DNA from: Candidatus Bathyarchaeota archaeon
GTDB lineage: Archaea; Thermoproteota; Bathyarchaeia; TCS64
Assembly (NCBI GenBank): GCA_016783455.1
Contig: JADHWN010000009.1
Span: 1-64,000 of the forward strand
Direction: 5' to 3'
DNA length: 64,000 bases
Shown piece after piece: positions 8,840-17,059 of the stretch; within the stretch, counting starts at the first letter, position 1, and each line of letters begins with the position of its first letter. The position numbers were made by a program, and so were the translations under genes. The notes under the pieces were generated by a model. The model searched no databases. It saw only the letters and a list, made by a program, of their open reading frames with translations, and was not told the origin of the DNA.

Positions 8840-9391
8840 ATGCTAAATTTGAATACATTTATTACTCAGGAAAATGTGATGAATACATGGATGACATCAA
8901 CAGGCAGGTGGACCCAGGACGAGGAGCGCCTCATGGAGGAACTCTACCCGATAACCGACACCCCCTTCCTCTCGAAGATCCTCGACAGGCGCGTATCCGC
9001 CATCGAGGACAAGGCCTCCAGGATGGGCCTCAAGAAGACGGACAGCCGTGAACCCCCCGCTGAGAACAGGATAAGGATAATTGAGAGGGGCTTCAAGCTC
9101 AGGACGCGGAAGGTCAGGATAGACTACGTCCTCGACACACGGAAGATCATCGAGAACGCCATCACCAACCTTGAGGAGCTGGCCGGAGAGGCCCACACAC
9201 GCGCCACCGCCAAGTACCTCTCCACCGACACACGGCAGAAGTGGGCCCGCATCGAGACCTACATCTACCAGACAATAAACACCCTCACCAAGAACTACGA
9301 CAGCCAGCAGATAGCCCAACGGCTCGAGGAGCTGAACACCCGTGTCGAGAAACTTATGGAAGAAGCTCAGGAGCCTGGAGACCCAGATTAA
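8840..9391 (+). CDS. Putative small terminase-like DNA-binding protein
   Basis: N-terminal Myb/HTH-like segment (WTQDEERLMEELYPITDTPFLSKILDRRVSAIEDKASRMGL); overlaps and precedes TerL. Confidence 0.5.
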   Translation: MLNLNTFITQENVMNTWMTSTGRWTQDEERLMEELYPITDTPFLSKILDRRVSAIEDKASRMGLKKTDSREPPAENRIRIIERGFKLRTRKVRIDYVLDTRKIIENAITNLEELAGEAHTRATAKYLSTDTRQKWARIETYIYQTINTLTKNYDSQQIAQRLEELNTRVEKLMEEAQEPGDPD

Positions 9392-10703
9392 CGACCTCAC
9401 GTACAGGCCCCCGCCCCTCCCCCGGGACCCAGCGGAGTTCTGCAGGCGGATACTCCGCATCGAGCCCACAGACTACCAGAGGAGGCTCCTCGAATCCCAG
9501 GCGAAGCGCATAGTCCTCCGATGGGCCCGGCAGACGGGGAAGACCACCGCCCTCGCCTGCAGATGCATAACCCACTCCGCCCTCAACCCCGACAACACGA
9601 CCCTCATCGTCGCCCCCGGCCTCCGCCAGTCCATGATCCTAGGCGACAGGATCAGGGAGCTACTGGACCGCATACCCCGCAGACATCAACCCATCGTAGG
9701 CCAGAGGCTCCGCACCATCTTCCGCTTCAGGAACGGGAGCACCATCACCGTCCTCCCCAACTCCGAGAACCAGCTCAGAGGATTCACAGCCCACCTCATC
9801 GTCATCGACGAGGCCGCCTTCTTCCACAACGACGAATCCATATTCCACAACATCCTCCCCCCCATGCTCGCCACCACCGCCGGCACACTCATCGTCTCCA
9901 GCACCCCCTGGGGCAAGAACACAGTCTTCTACGCCCTCAACCAGGACCCCGACTACGAGAAACACACCGCCACCTGGAGAGACGCCGTCCGGGAACACCG
10001 CTACAGCCCAGAATTCACCACCCAGCTCCAGAAAGTGAAGGAGTCCCGCCCCCAGGTCTTCACAATGGAGTACGAAGCCCAGTTCACCGAGGAGGTCGAC
10101 ACATGGCTCACCCAGGACCTCCTCGCCAAATGCTGCAGCCACGACGCCGAATACCACGGCTTCAACACCGAGCAGAACGGCCGCTTCTACATGGGCATAG
10201 ACCTAGCGGAACGCGTCGACTACACCGCCATAGCCGTCATCCAGCGAATCGGAGCCCACCTACACCTCGTCCACATGCACCGCCCCAGGAAGGGCACAAC
10301 CATCGCATCCGCCATCGGCTACGCCAAGATCCTCAACCAACGATGGACCACCATAGAGGCCATCTACGTCGACAACACAAAACACGGCGACTACATAATC
10401 CAGGACATGGACCACGCAGGCCTACCCCAAACCACAGGCATACACTTCACCCAGAACACCAAACAGGAGATGGCCCAGATCCTCAAACAACGCATGACCG
10501 AGGGCACCCTCAGCATCCCCTACGACCGCGACACCCTCGACGAGCTCAACACAGAGAAATACGAGCTAACCAAGACAGGCCGCATAACCTTCAGCCACCC
10601 CCACGGCACCCACGACGACAGATTCTGGGCCCTCGCCCTCGCAGCCTACGCCGCCGAGAAAGCACATCCACCGCCAAGCAGACCCACCGCGAAGACCATA
10701 TGA
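9342..10703 (+). CDS. terL: Large terminase subunit (ATPase-nuclease)
   Basis: Walker A RWARQTGKTTA, Walker B LIVIDEAAF, SSTPWGKNTVFY, RNase H-like nuclease MGIDLAERVDYTAIAV and GTHDDRFWALALAAYA. Confidence 0.9.
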   Translation: MSRNLWKKLRSLETQINDLTYRPPPLPRDPAEFCRRILRIEPTDYQRRLLESQAKRIVLRWARQTGKTTALACRCITHSALNPDNTTLIVAPGLRQSMILGDRIRELLDRIPRRHQPIVGQRLRTIFRFRNGSTITVLPNSENQLRGFTAHLIVIDEAAFFHNDESIFHNILPPMLATTAGTLIVSSTPWGKNTVFYALNQDPDYEKHTATWRDAVREHRYSPEFTTQLQKVKESRPQVFTMEYEAQFTEEVDTWLTQDLLAKCCSHDAEYHGFNTEQNGRFYMGIDLAERVDYTAIAVIQRIGAHLHLVHMHRPRKGTTIASAIGYAKILNQRWTTIEAIYVDNTKHGDYIIQDMDHAGLPQTTGIHFTQNTKQEMAQILKQRMTEGTLSIPYDRDTLDELNTEKYELTKTGRITFSHPHGTHDDRFWALALAAYAAEKAHPPPSRPTAKTI

Positions 10704-10850
10704 GGACGTCGTCACGACCATCAATCGACAATGACGAGTCTTCAGGCATGGAGTCAACCCGCTCCAAAGCATTTATAACATTCTATGTAACAATAATTTA
10801 CTAGAAGGGAAGTTTCGTTACATGGAATATAGTTTAGGTCCCCTCGAGGC
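10689..10850 (+). repeat. Terminase-end repeat, copy A
   Basis: gcgaagaccatatgaggacgtcgtcacgaccatcaatcgacaatgacgagtctycaggcatggagtcaaccc... recurs at 13457 and 15780. Confidence 0.9.
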
Positions 10851-11625
10851 CGAACTAGTGTTCACCCTAGAGAAGGACAGCAGAACCGTATTCACCGTAG
10901 ACGACGCCAGAGGTCTACTGGACGCCTCAGATGAAGTCCTGTGGAAGCTACTCCACAGGTTGACCCTCAAGGGGAGGATACAGAGAATTAAAAGGGGTTT
11001 CTACGTCCTCGTCCCTGCTAAGGCCGGCTACCTGCCCAAGTGGCGGGAGCAGGTCTACGCGATGATCGACGACCTCCTCGACGACTACTATCTCGGGTAC
11101 TGGACCGCGATGAACCACTGGCACATGACGGAGCAGCTCCCCCTCACAGCGTTCATCGCCACGACGTCCAGGAGAAGGGACTTCGTCTACGACGACGCCG
11201 TCCCCATAAACTTCATCACGCTGAAGCCCCGCAAGTTCTTCGGGTGGACCACCGAGGAGGCTGGAAGCCACAGGTTCCGTGTATCCGACCCCGAGAAGAC
11301 CGTCGTGGACTCGATGGACCTCCCCCAGTACTCCGGCGGCATGGCGGAGGCGGCCAAGACCCTCTCCCACGATCTGGACTGGAGTAAGGTGATAGAGTAC
11401 GCAGACAGGCAGGGAAACAGGACCGTGCACAAGAGACTGGGATACCTCATCGAGCTCCAAGGGACGGACGTCCCCTCGGACGCCCTGAAGCAGCTGAGAT
11501 CCAGGATAAGCTCAGGCTACAGCTGGCTAGACCCCACGGCCCCCCACAAACCCCTGAGACACGACTCACGGTGGAACCTAAAGATCAACCTCCCCCACGA
11601 GGCCCTGGAGGAGCATCAGACGTGA
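10822..11625 (+). CDS. AbiEi-like antitoxin (winged HTH)
   Basis: MEYSLGPLEAELVFTLEKDSRTVFTVDDARGLL...LTLKGRIQRIKRGFYVLVP. Confidence 0.8.
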   Translation: MEYSLGPLEAELVFTLEKDSRTVFTVDDARGLLDASDEVLWKLLHRLTLKGRIQRIKRGFYVLVPAKAGYLPKWREQVYAMIDDLLDDYYLGYWTAMNHWHMTEQLPLTAFIATTSRRRDFVYDDAVPINFITLKPRKFFGWTTEEAGSHRFRVSDPEKTVVDSMDLPQYSGGMAEAAKTLSHDLDWSKVIEYADRQGNRTVHKRLGYLIELQGTDVPSDALKQLRSRISSGYSWLDPTAPHKPLRHDSRWNLKINLPHEALEEHQT

Positions 11626-12398
11626 TAACCGACATAGAGCTCCGCCGGCTCTCCGTGGAAACAGGCGTACCCGTGGGCACCGTCGAGAAGGACCTCGCCA
11701 TAACATGCGCACTCTACGCCATCTCAAGAAGGAGGCTGAGGGACCACCTGGCGTTCAAAGGAGGAACGGCCATCAAGAAGATATACCACCCCGGAGCCAG
11801 ATTCTCCGAGGACCTGGACTTCACCACCATAGACCTGGAGGAGGAAGAAGCCGCAACCCAGCTGGAGTCCCTCAACGACGCCGAGATCAACTCCATCACA
11901 TTCATGGAGATACACCAGGACGGACACACCCACAGAGGCACAAGGTACAGGCTCCCCTACATCGGCCCACTCAACCACGTAAACAGCATACGCCTCGACC
12001 TCTCATTCAGAGACGACCTCATCCTCCCCCAGGAGGAGAGAACCGTCCAATCGGGCTTCAGCGAGGACATAACCTCAAGAGTCAAAGCCCTATCCTTCAC
12101 CGAGCTCATGGCCGAAAAACTGAGAGCCATGATGACACGTGAGAACCCCAGAGACTACTACGACGCATGGGCACACCTACACAAGATAGACGAAAAAGAG
12201 CACCTCAAAGAACTCACCCAGAGAAAATGCGCCCTGGCCGAGTACCCCTACAACCCGTCAAAAATCCTCGACCAAGACGTACTATCAAGAATAGAATCCG
12301 CCTGGAAAACACAGCTGCAGCACCTGACCCCCGACTACGTCGAGTTCCAGACGATAATCCCCAAGCTGAAAGAACAGACAAGATTCCTCTTCACCTGA
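11622..12398 (+). CDS. AbiEii-like nucleotidyltransferase toxin
   Basis: RRRLRDHLAFKGGTAIKKIYHPGARFSEDLDFTTIDL; GTG start overlapping the AbiEi stop (ORF 11571 trimmed). Confidence 0.9.
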   Translation: MITDIELRRLSVETGVPVGTVEKDLAITCALYAISRRRLRDHLAFKGGTAIKKIYHPGARFSEDLDFTTIDLEEEEAATQLESLNDAEINSITFMEIHQDGHTHRGTRYRLPYIGPLNHVNSIRLDLSFRDDLILPQEERTVQSGFSEDITSRVKALSFTELMAEKLRAMMTRENPRDYYDAWAHLHKIDEKEHLKELTQRKCALAEYPYNPSKILDQDVLSRIESAWKTQLQHLTPDYVEFQTIIPKLKEQTRFLFT

Positions 12399-12409
12399 AA
12401 CCAAACCAG

Positions 12410-12608
12410 AAACCTCAGCATCCCCTACGATCGCACCCTCCTCGACGAGCTCAACACCCAACGACACGCCCTCACCAAGACAGGCCGCATAGCCCTCGAC
12501 CACCCACCCGGAACCCACGACGACAGGTTCTGGGCCCTCGCCCTCGCAGCCTACGCCGCCGAAAAAGCACAGCCCCCGCCCAGCACCCCCATAGCGAAGC
12601 ACATCTAA
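12410..12608 (+). pseudogene. Terminase C-terminal tail fragment (T2)
   Basis: LSIPYDRTLLDELNTQRHALTKTGRIALDHPPGTHDDRFWALALAAYAAEKAQPPPSTPIAKHI* matches the end of 9342..10703. Confidence 0.9.
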
Positions 12609-12715
12609 CACCCAAATTCCGTCAGAATATTACATAGACATCCATAAAACCCACCATAGATAATAATAAACACGTTTAAATAGTATTTAACAGACAAAAA
12701 TAGTAGTGTAAACCT

Positions 12716-12973
12716 TTGTCATATGAGACCAGGGTAACGAGGCAGGGACAGACGACGATCCCGAAGCCTCTCCGAGACAGATACGGGATCCAGGAGGGAG
12801 ATGAGGTCACCTACATAGACCTGGGAGACCACATCGCCATGATACCTGTACCAAAACACCCTCTGGAGACACTGAAGCAGCTTGAAATAGACATAGAAGA
12901 ATCCGTGCACGAGATGAGGGATGAGGCGAGGGAAGCCGCCAGAAGGCTGGTGGAAGAGAAGCACGGGAGGTGA
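12716..12973 (+). CDS. vapB: AbrB-type antitoxin
   Basis: YETRVTRQGQTTIPKPLRDRYGIQEGDEVTYIDLGDHIAMIPV. Confidence 0.85.
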   Translation: MSYETRVTRQGQTTIPKPLRDRYGIQEGDEVTYIDLGDHIAMIPVPKHPLETLKQLEIDIEESVHEMRDEAREAARRLVEEKHGR

Positions 12974-13396
12974 CCCCGCATCCTCATCGAGTCAGACCTC
13001 CTCCTCGCCTACATCAAGAAGAGCGACTGGCTGAAACCCACATCCGAGAAGATACTCGAACACATAGCCTCAGGTGAAGCCCCCGACGTCTACGCCTCCA
13101 CCGCCACACTCCAGGAGATCATCTTCTGGTTCTTCAACAGAGACCTGAAGAGGGAGCTGATCCAGGCCACGAACGCGATATCCCACATAGACAACATCAG
13201 ATGGATCCCCCTCACCCCAGACACCTGCCTCACCGCCTCCATGCTCATCAAGGAATACGGGGTAAACCCCTTCGACGCATACCACGCCGCCATAGCACTA
13301 TCCGAGGACAAAACGATACTCAGCACGGAACACGTATACGACAGAATCAAGGGAATAACGAGAATCGACCCCGAGACATACGCCAGACTACTATAG
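12970..13396 (+). pseudogene. vapC: PIN-domain toxin with apparent 1-nt frameshift after the start
   Basis: RILIESDLLLAYIKKSDWLKP...NPFDAYHAAIALSEDKTILSTEHVYDRI is open from 12974 to 13396 but lacks a start; GTG at 12970 is out of frame by one C in CCCC. Confidence 0.75.
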
Positions 13397-13456
13397 ACAC
13401 CACCCCCGCCCAGCCCCCACCCAAGCCACCAACAGCCAACGCCAAACAGGCCAGTA

Positions 13457-13650
13457 GCCAAGATCATATGAGAACGTCGTCACGACCATCAATCGACAAT
13501 GACGAGTCTCCAGGCATGGAGTCAACCCACCCCAAAGCATCTAGGATATTCCATGTAACAATAATTTACTAGAAGGGAGGTATCGTTACACGGAATATAG
13601 TCTGGGTCCTCTCGAAGCACATCTAGCGTTCACACTTGAGAGGGATATCA
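13457..13650 (+). repeat. Terminase-end repeat, copy B, running into a degenerate AbiEi start
   Basis: gccaagatcatatgagaacgtcgtcacgaccatcaatcgacaatgacgag...; then TEYSLGPLEAHLAFTLERD, an AbiEi N-terminus with ATG changed to ACG at 13590. Confidence 0.85.
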
Positions 13651-13786
13651 GGCACGTGGCCAAGACCATATGACATATCCAGCCTTAAAATCCCAATATC
13701 ACCAAAAAAACATAAATATGGGAAAAGAAAGAAAACACGACAAAAAACTAATAAATAACCAAGACACTGACTTCCTGGTGAAACCC

Positions 13787-14038
13787 ATGGCCGTCGAAGT
13801 CGGAAAATACGGTCGCATCCTCCTCCCAAAGGACGTAAGGAAAAGATACGACCTGGACGAGGACTCCAGACTCATAGTCCGAGAACGCCGAGGCGAGATC
13901 ATACTCATCCCAGTGAAAAGATACAAGAACCCCACCGAAGCCCTCTACGGGAGCCTGAAGACCGAGACCCAGATAGACGACCCCAAGGAATACGCCCGGA
14001 GCCACATCGCGAAGAAGCTGAGAGAGGAACTACAGTGA
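13787..14038 (+). CDS. vapB: AbrB-type antitoxin
   Basis: MAVEVGKYGRILLPKDVRKRYDLDEDSRLIVRERRGEIILIPV; start moved inside ORF 13670..14038. Confidence 0.85.
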   Translation: MAVEVGKYGRILLPKDVRKRYDLDEDSRLIVRERRGEIILIPVKRYKNPTEALYGSLKTETQIDDPKEYARSHIAKKLREELQ

Positions 14039-14436
14039 CACGCTTCGTCGACACCAACATCTTCATATACGCCATGACAGGCCACCCCGAGTTCGGAGAC
14101 ACCGCCAGAGACATCCTCAAACGCATCGAGGAAGGAGAAAAGGCATGCACCTCAACCCTAGTCCTCTGCGAGATAGCATGGGTGTTGGAAGCCATGGGCA
14201 GACAACCCGAAATAAAACCCACCCTAGAGAAGATCCTCTCCTACGACACCCTGGAGATAGCGGGATACGACGAGGACGACCTCTTAGTAGGAGCACAGAC
14301 CGCGGTCAAGCATCGCATCGACTTCAACGACGGCGTAAACCTCGCGATAATGATGAAAGCCTCCATCACCGACGCCTACACCAACGACATGAAACACCTC
14401 GGCACAGTAGACTTCATCACCACCCACTTCGAATAG
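14035..14436 (+). CDS. vapC: PIN-domain toxin (VapC-like)
   Basis: MTRFVDTNIFIYAMTGHPE...CEIAWVLE...IDFNDGVNLAIM. Confidence 0.9.
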   Translation: MTRFVDTNIFIYAMTGHPEFGDTARDILKRIEEGEKACTSTLVLCEIAWVLEAMGRQPEIKPTLEKILSYDTLEIAGYDEDDLLVGAQTAVKHRIDFNDGVNLAIMMKASITDAYTNDMKHLGTVDFITTHFE

Positions 14437-14538
14437 AACCCACATTCACAAGAACAAAGACGCCACACCAATCTCAAACATACACAAGAACAGGTCATAT
14501 CCACCCACACCCCATGAAACGTCCAAGCCCCTCTCGTC

Positions 14539-14708
14539 AACACACCCTCCTCGACGAACTCAACACCCAACGCCACACACTCACCAAGACAGGCCGCATA
14601 GCCCTCGACCACCCACCAGGAACCCACGACGACAGATTCTGGGCCCTCGCCCTCGCAGCCCACGCCGCCGAACAGCCAACACCAAGCCCGCCTATAGCAA
14701 AGAACTGA
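14539..14708 (+). pseudogene. Terminase C-terminal tail fragment (T4)
   Basis: TLLDELNTQRHTLTKTGRIALDHPPGTHDDRFWALALAAHAAEQPTPSPPIAKN*. Confidence 0.9.
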
Positions 14709-14810
14709 AGACCACGTCAAACACTCGATCATAAACTACTAAGACAGTCCGGAGAAGCGATGACTGAGCTCCTGAATCAGCGCAGAACGAAGAGGTGATG
14801 GGTAAACTGA

Positions 14811-15083
14811 ATGAAAAAAGGGCATACTTATAACATAATGGGTAAAAGGATCACCTGTGGAAACATGAGCGCAGTCTCAATGGACGACCGTGGTCGAGTT
14901 ACCCTCCCAGCCGAGATGAGGTCAAAGATCAACGCAAAAAAATTCATCGCCTATCTAGAGGGAGACACAATCATGCTAATACCCATCCCAGACCCCTCAG
15001 AGGCCAAAGGATCCGTGAATATACCATGGAGCATCGAGGAGCTGGAGGAGGCAGGTGAGGAGCTTGCTCCCAAGAGAGGCTGA
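14811..15083 (+). CDS. vapB: AbrB-type antitoxin
   Basis: MSAVSMDDRGRVTLPAEMRSKINAKKFIAYLEGDTIMLIPI. Confidence 0.85.
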   Translation: MKKGHTYNIMGKRITCGNMSAVSMDDRGRVTLPAEMRSKINAKKFIAYLEGDTIMLIPIPDPSEAKGSVNIPWSIEELEEAGEELAPKRG

Positions 15084-15510
15084 AAAGAAGGCCCTCATAG
15101 ACTCGGATGTCTTCATATCCTACGTCAAAGGCGACGAGATGATCGAACACTCCGAGAGCGTCGTAGATTCGATAATAGGCGGAAGAATGGAGGCCCTGAT
15201 CTCAAGCATCCTCTTCGACGACGTCATAACAGGGCTCCGCTCGAAGGGCATGGAGATCAGCGAGGTGATAAAGGTCATCCTGGCCATCGCCTCCATCGAC
15301 CACACAGCCCTACCCCTTAACTCAGCCATCGCCGTCAACGCTTTAATGCTATACGAGAAACACGGAGGACCCAGAAGACTACACTACTTCGACGCATTCC
15401 ACGTAGCGACCGGGAAACTTCACGACCTACCCCTGATAACGAGCGATAAATACATCATAGAATATCAACGAGAACTAGGGATCAAAGCAATAGACCTGAG
15501 AACCATTTGA
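15055..15510 (+). CDS. vapC: PIN-domain toxin (VapC-like)
   Basis: ALIDSDVFISYVKGDEMIEHSE...LHYFDAFHVATGKLHDLPLITSDKYI. Confidence 0.9.
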   Translation: MRSLLPREAEKKALIDSDVFISYVKGDEMIEHSESVVDSIIGGRMEALISSILFDDVITGLRSKGMEISEVIKVILAIASIDHTALPLNSAIAVNALMLYEKHGGPRRLHYFDAFHVATGKLHDLPLITSDKYIIEYQRELGIKAIDLRTI

Positions 15511-15730
15511 CCCACCAAACCCCCAAAACAACTATGTCCACCAATGATAAAAGAGACCACAGAACCCCTCTCCCAAAACAGGACGACCCGAAAAACTACA
15601 CCAAAAACCACTTGAAGAGCCCCATAGGACACCACCATTACCTGGAATCGATACAACGCTTAAAACAACAAACAGAGACCACAGTCACCACATCAAGCCC
15701 CTCAAGAACCCCCTAGACCAGCAGACCCCC

Positions 15731-15900
15731 GGCAGCCCACGCCGCCGAGAAAGCACAGCCACCGCCAAGCAGACCCACCGCGAAGACCATATGAGAACGT
15801 CATCACGACCATCAATCAACAACGACGAGTTTCCAGGCATGGAGCCAACCCACCCCAAAGCATCTGGGATATCCCATGTAACAATAATTAACCAGAAGGC
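15731..15900 (+). repeat. Terminase tail fragment (T5) plus terminase-end repeat, copy C
   Basis: gcagcccacgccgccgagaaagcacagccaccgccaagcagacccaccgcgaagaccatatgagaacgtcatcacgaccatcaatc... nearly identical to 10646..10735. Confidence 0.9.
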
Positions 15901-15953
15901 AAGTCTCGTTCGTACGCGCGAGAGGTGCCCGGCTGTCGCAATTTAGCAAATCC

Positions 15954-16379
15954 CTACCCATCCGCGAAGGAAGCCAAGCCCGTTATCCTCCCCGTCTCCG
16001 CGGCCTTCTCCGCGAGCCTCACGTCCGCTGTGACCAGGGTGATGTCCCGTTGAACTGCCAGGGACAAGTAAGCTGCGTCATACATCGTGGTATCGTACCT
16101 GTCGGCGAGTTCAACAGCCTTCACCATCCCTCCCTGGGTCGGAGGCTCAAGCACGATCCCCATCAGGAAGAGAGCCGCGGCCGCCCTCTCCTGATCCTCA
16201 ACGGTCAGGGACGGATTGCAGCGGAGGGCGTTGGCGACCTCGTACGCCAACAGGGTCGGCGCCGTCAACGTCAGCCCCCCGTCCATGTGAGACCGCCTGA
16301 GAATCAACGCCTCCCCCCTCTGGTCCTCCTGAGTGAACCACTTGACGACGACGCTGGCGTCGACGACGAGCCTACTCAT
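15954..16379 (-). CDS. vapC: PIN-domain toxin (VapC-like)
   Basis: MSRLVVDASVVVKWFTQED...YDTTMYDAAYLSLAVQRDITLVTADVRL. Confidence 0.92.
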   Translation of the reverse strand: MSRLVVDASVVVKWFTQEDQRGEALILRRSHMDGGLTLTAPTLLAYEVANALRCNPSLTVEDQERAAAALFLMGIVLEPPTQGGMVKAVELADRYDTTMYDAAYLSLAVQRDITLVTADVRLAEKAAETGRITGLASFADG

Positions 16380-16587
16380 CTCTACTCCGCCATCTACGGA
16401 TCTCTCGGGCCCCGCTCCAATGGGGATCCGTCTTACGCGAGAGCCCGTCCATGACCTCGGAGGCCTCCCTCATCTCCTCCTCCCTGACCCGCCTCTCAAC
16501 GTTCTCCCTTATGTACTCAGACCAGTTGATCTGGGGGTACCTCCCCATCTTCTCCTTGAGGCCCTCGTCAACCCTAACGGATATCAT
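16372..16587 (-). CDS. vapB: VapB-type antitoxin
   Basis: MISVRVDEGLKEKMGRYPQINWSEYIRENVERRVREEE; ATGA overlap with VapC. Confidence 0.85.
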   Translation of the reverse strand: MISVRVDEGLKEKMGRYPQINWSEYIRENVERRVREEEMREASEVMDGLSRKTDPHWSGAREIRRWRSRDE

Positions 16588-16631
16588 ATACACACATGTA
16601 TATACATGGATGTATATATACGTATGTGTGG
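16583..16631. promoter_or_regulatory. Imperfect inverted repeat upstream of vapBC (candidate operator)
   Basis: CACACATGTATATACATGGATGTATATATACGTATGTGTG; arms read CACACAT(AC)GTATATAyACAT on both strands. Confidence 0.6.
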
Positions 16632-16714
16632 AGCGAGGAACAGAAAAACGCAAACCCGAAGCAAAACCGCCCCCCTAAACATCAAACAAGCATCTCGAAC
16701 ACACGCAGGAAAGC

Positions 16715-16800
16715 CTCAAACCACCCACCCGAAACCCACGACCACAGGCCCCAAGTACACGTTACGGCAGCCCACGCCGCAGAAGAGCCGACACCCAGCA
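16715..16800 (+). pseudogene. Degraded terminase C-terminal tail fragment (T6)
   Basis: ctcaaaccacccacccgaaacccacgaccacaggcccc...gcagcccacgccgc aligns with ctcgaccacccacccggaacccacgacgacaggttctgggccctcg...gcagcctacgccgcc of T2. Confidence 0.7.
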
Positions 16801-16807
16801 CCCCCAT

Positions 16808-17006
16808 CACCCACACCACCCAAACCACACACCCACACCACCCAAGCAAAACCACAGCAGAACAGCAGCAAAACAGCACCCAAACCAACAAAACAAAACC
16901 CAAAAACCAAACAAAAACAAAAAACAAACAAGAAAAAACCACCACCCCCCCCCCAAACACCCCAACAGAAGGGGACCCAGCCACACACCGCACGGAGCAC
17001 GAGGCA
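16808..17006 (+). other. 199-nt tract without any T on the + strand (A/C-rich, C10 run)
   Basis: Direct reading; first T after 16807 is at 17007. Confidence 0.95.
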
Positions 17007-17059
17007 TTGAACATAGGAACGGGGCCGCCCCAACCTCGCACACGCACAAGTCCCTAATC

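Noticed and set aside
9521-10804. 427-aa ORF overlapping terL in another frame
   Set aside because: Arg/His/Pro-rich shadow frame of TerL; TerL frame has clear motifs.
13670-13786. Long N-terminal extension of the AbrB antitoxin (ORF 13670..14038)
   Set aside because: AbrB domain starts at 13787; the extension overlaps the recombined repeat junction and is Lys/Asn-rich without homology.
8840-16830. Complete provirus
   Set aside because: Only terminase-like genes; no capsid, portal, tail or integrase gene recognised.
16333-17057. 225-aa and 153-aa ORFs over the T-free tract
   Set aside because: Low-complexity Pro/Thr/Lys/Gln translation produced by A/C-only DNA; the lack of T removes stop codons, so long ORFs are expected by chance.
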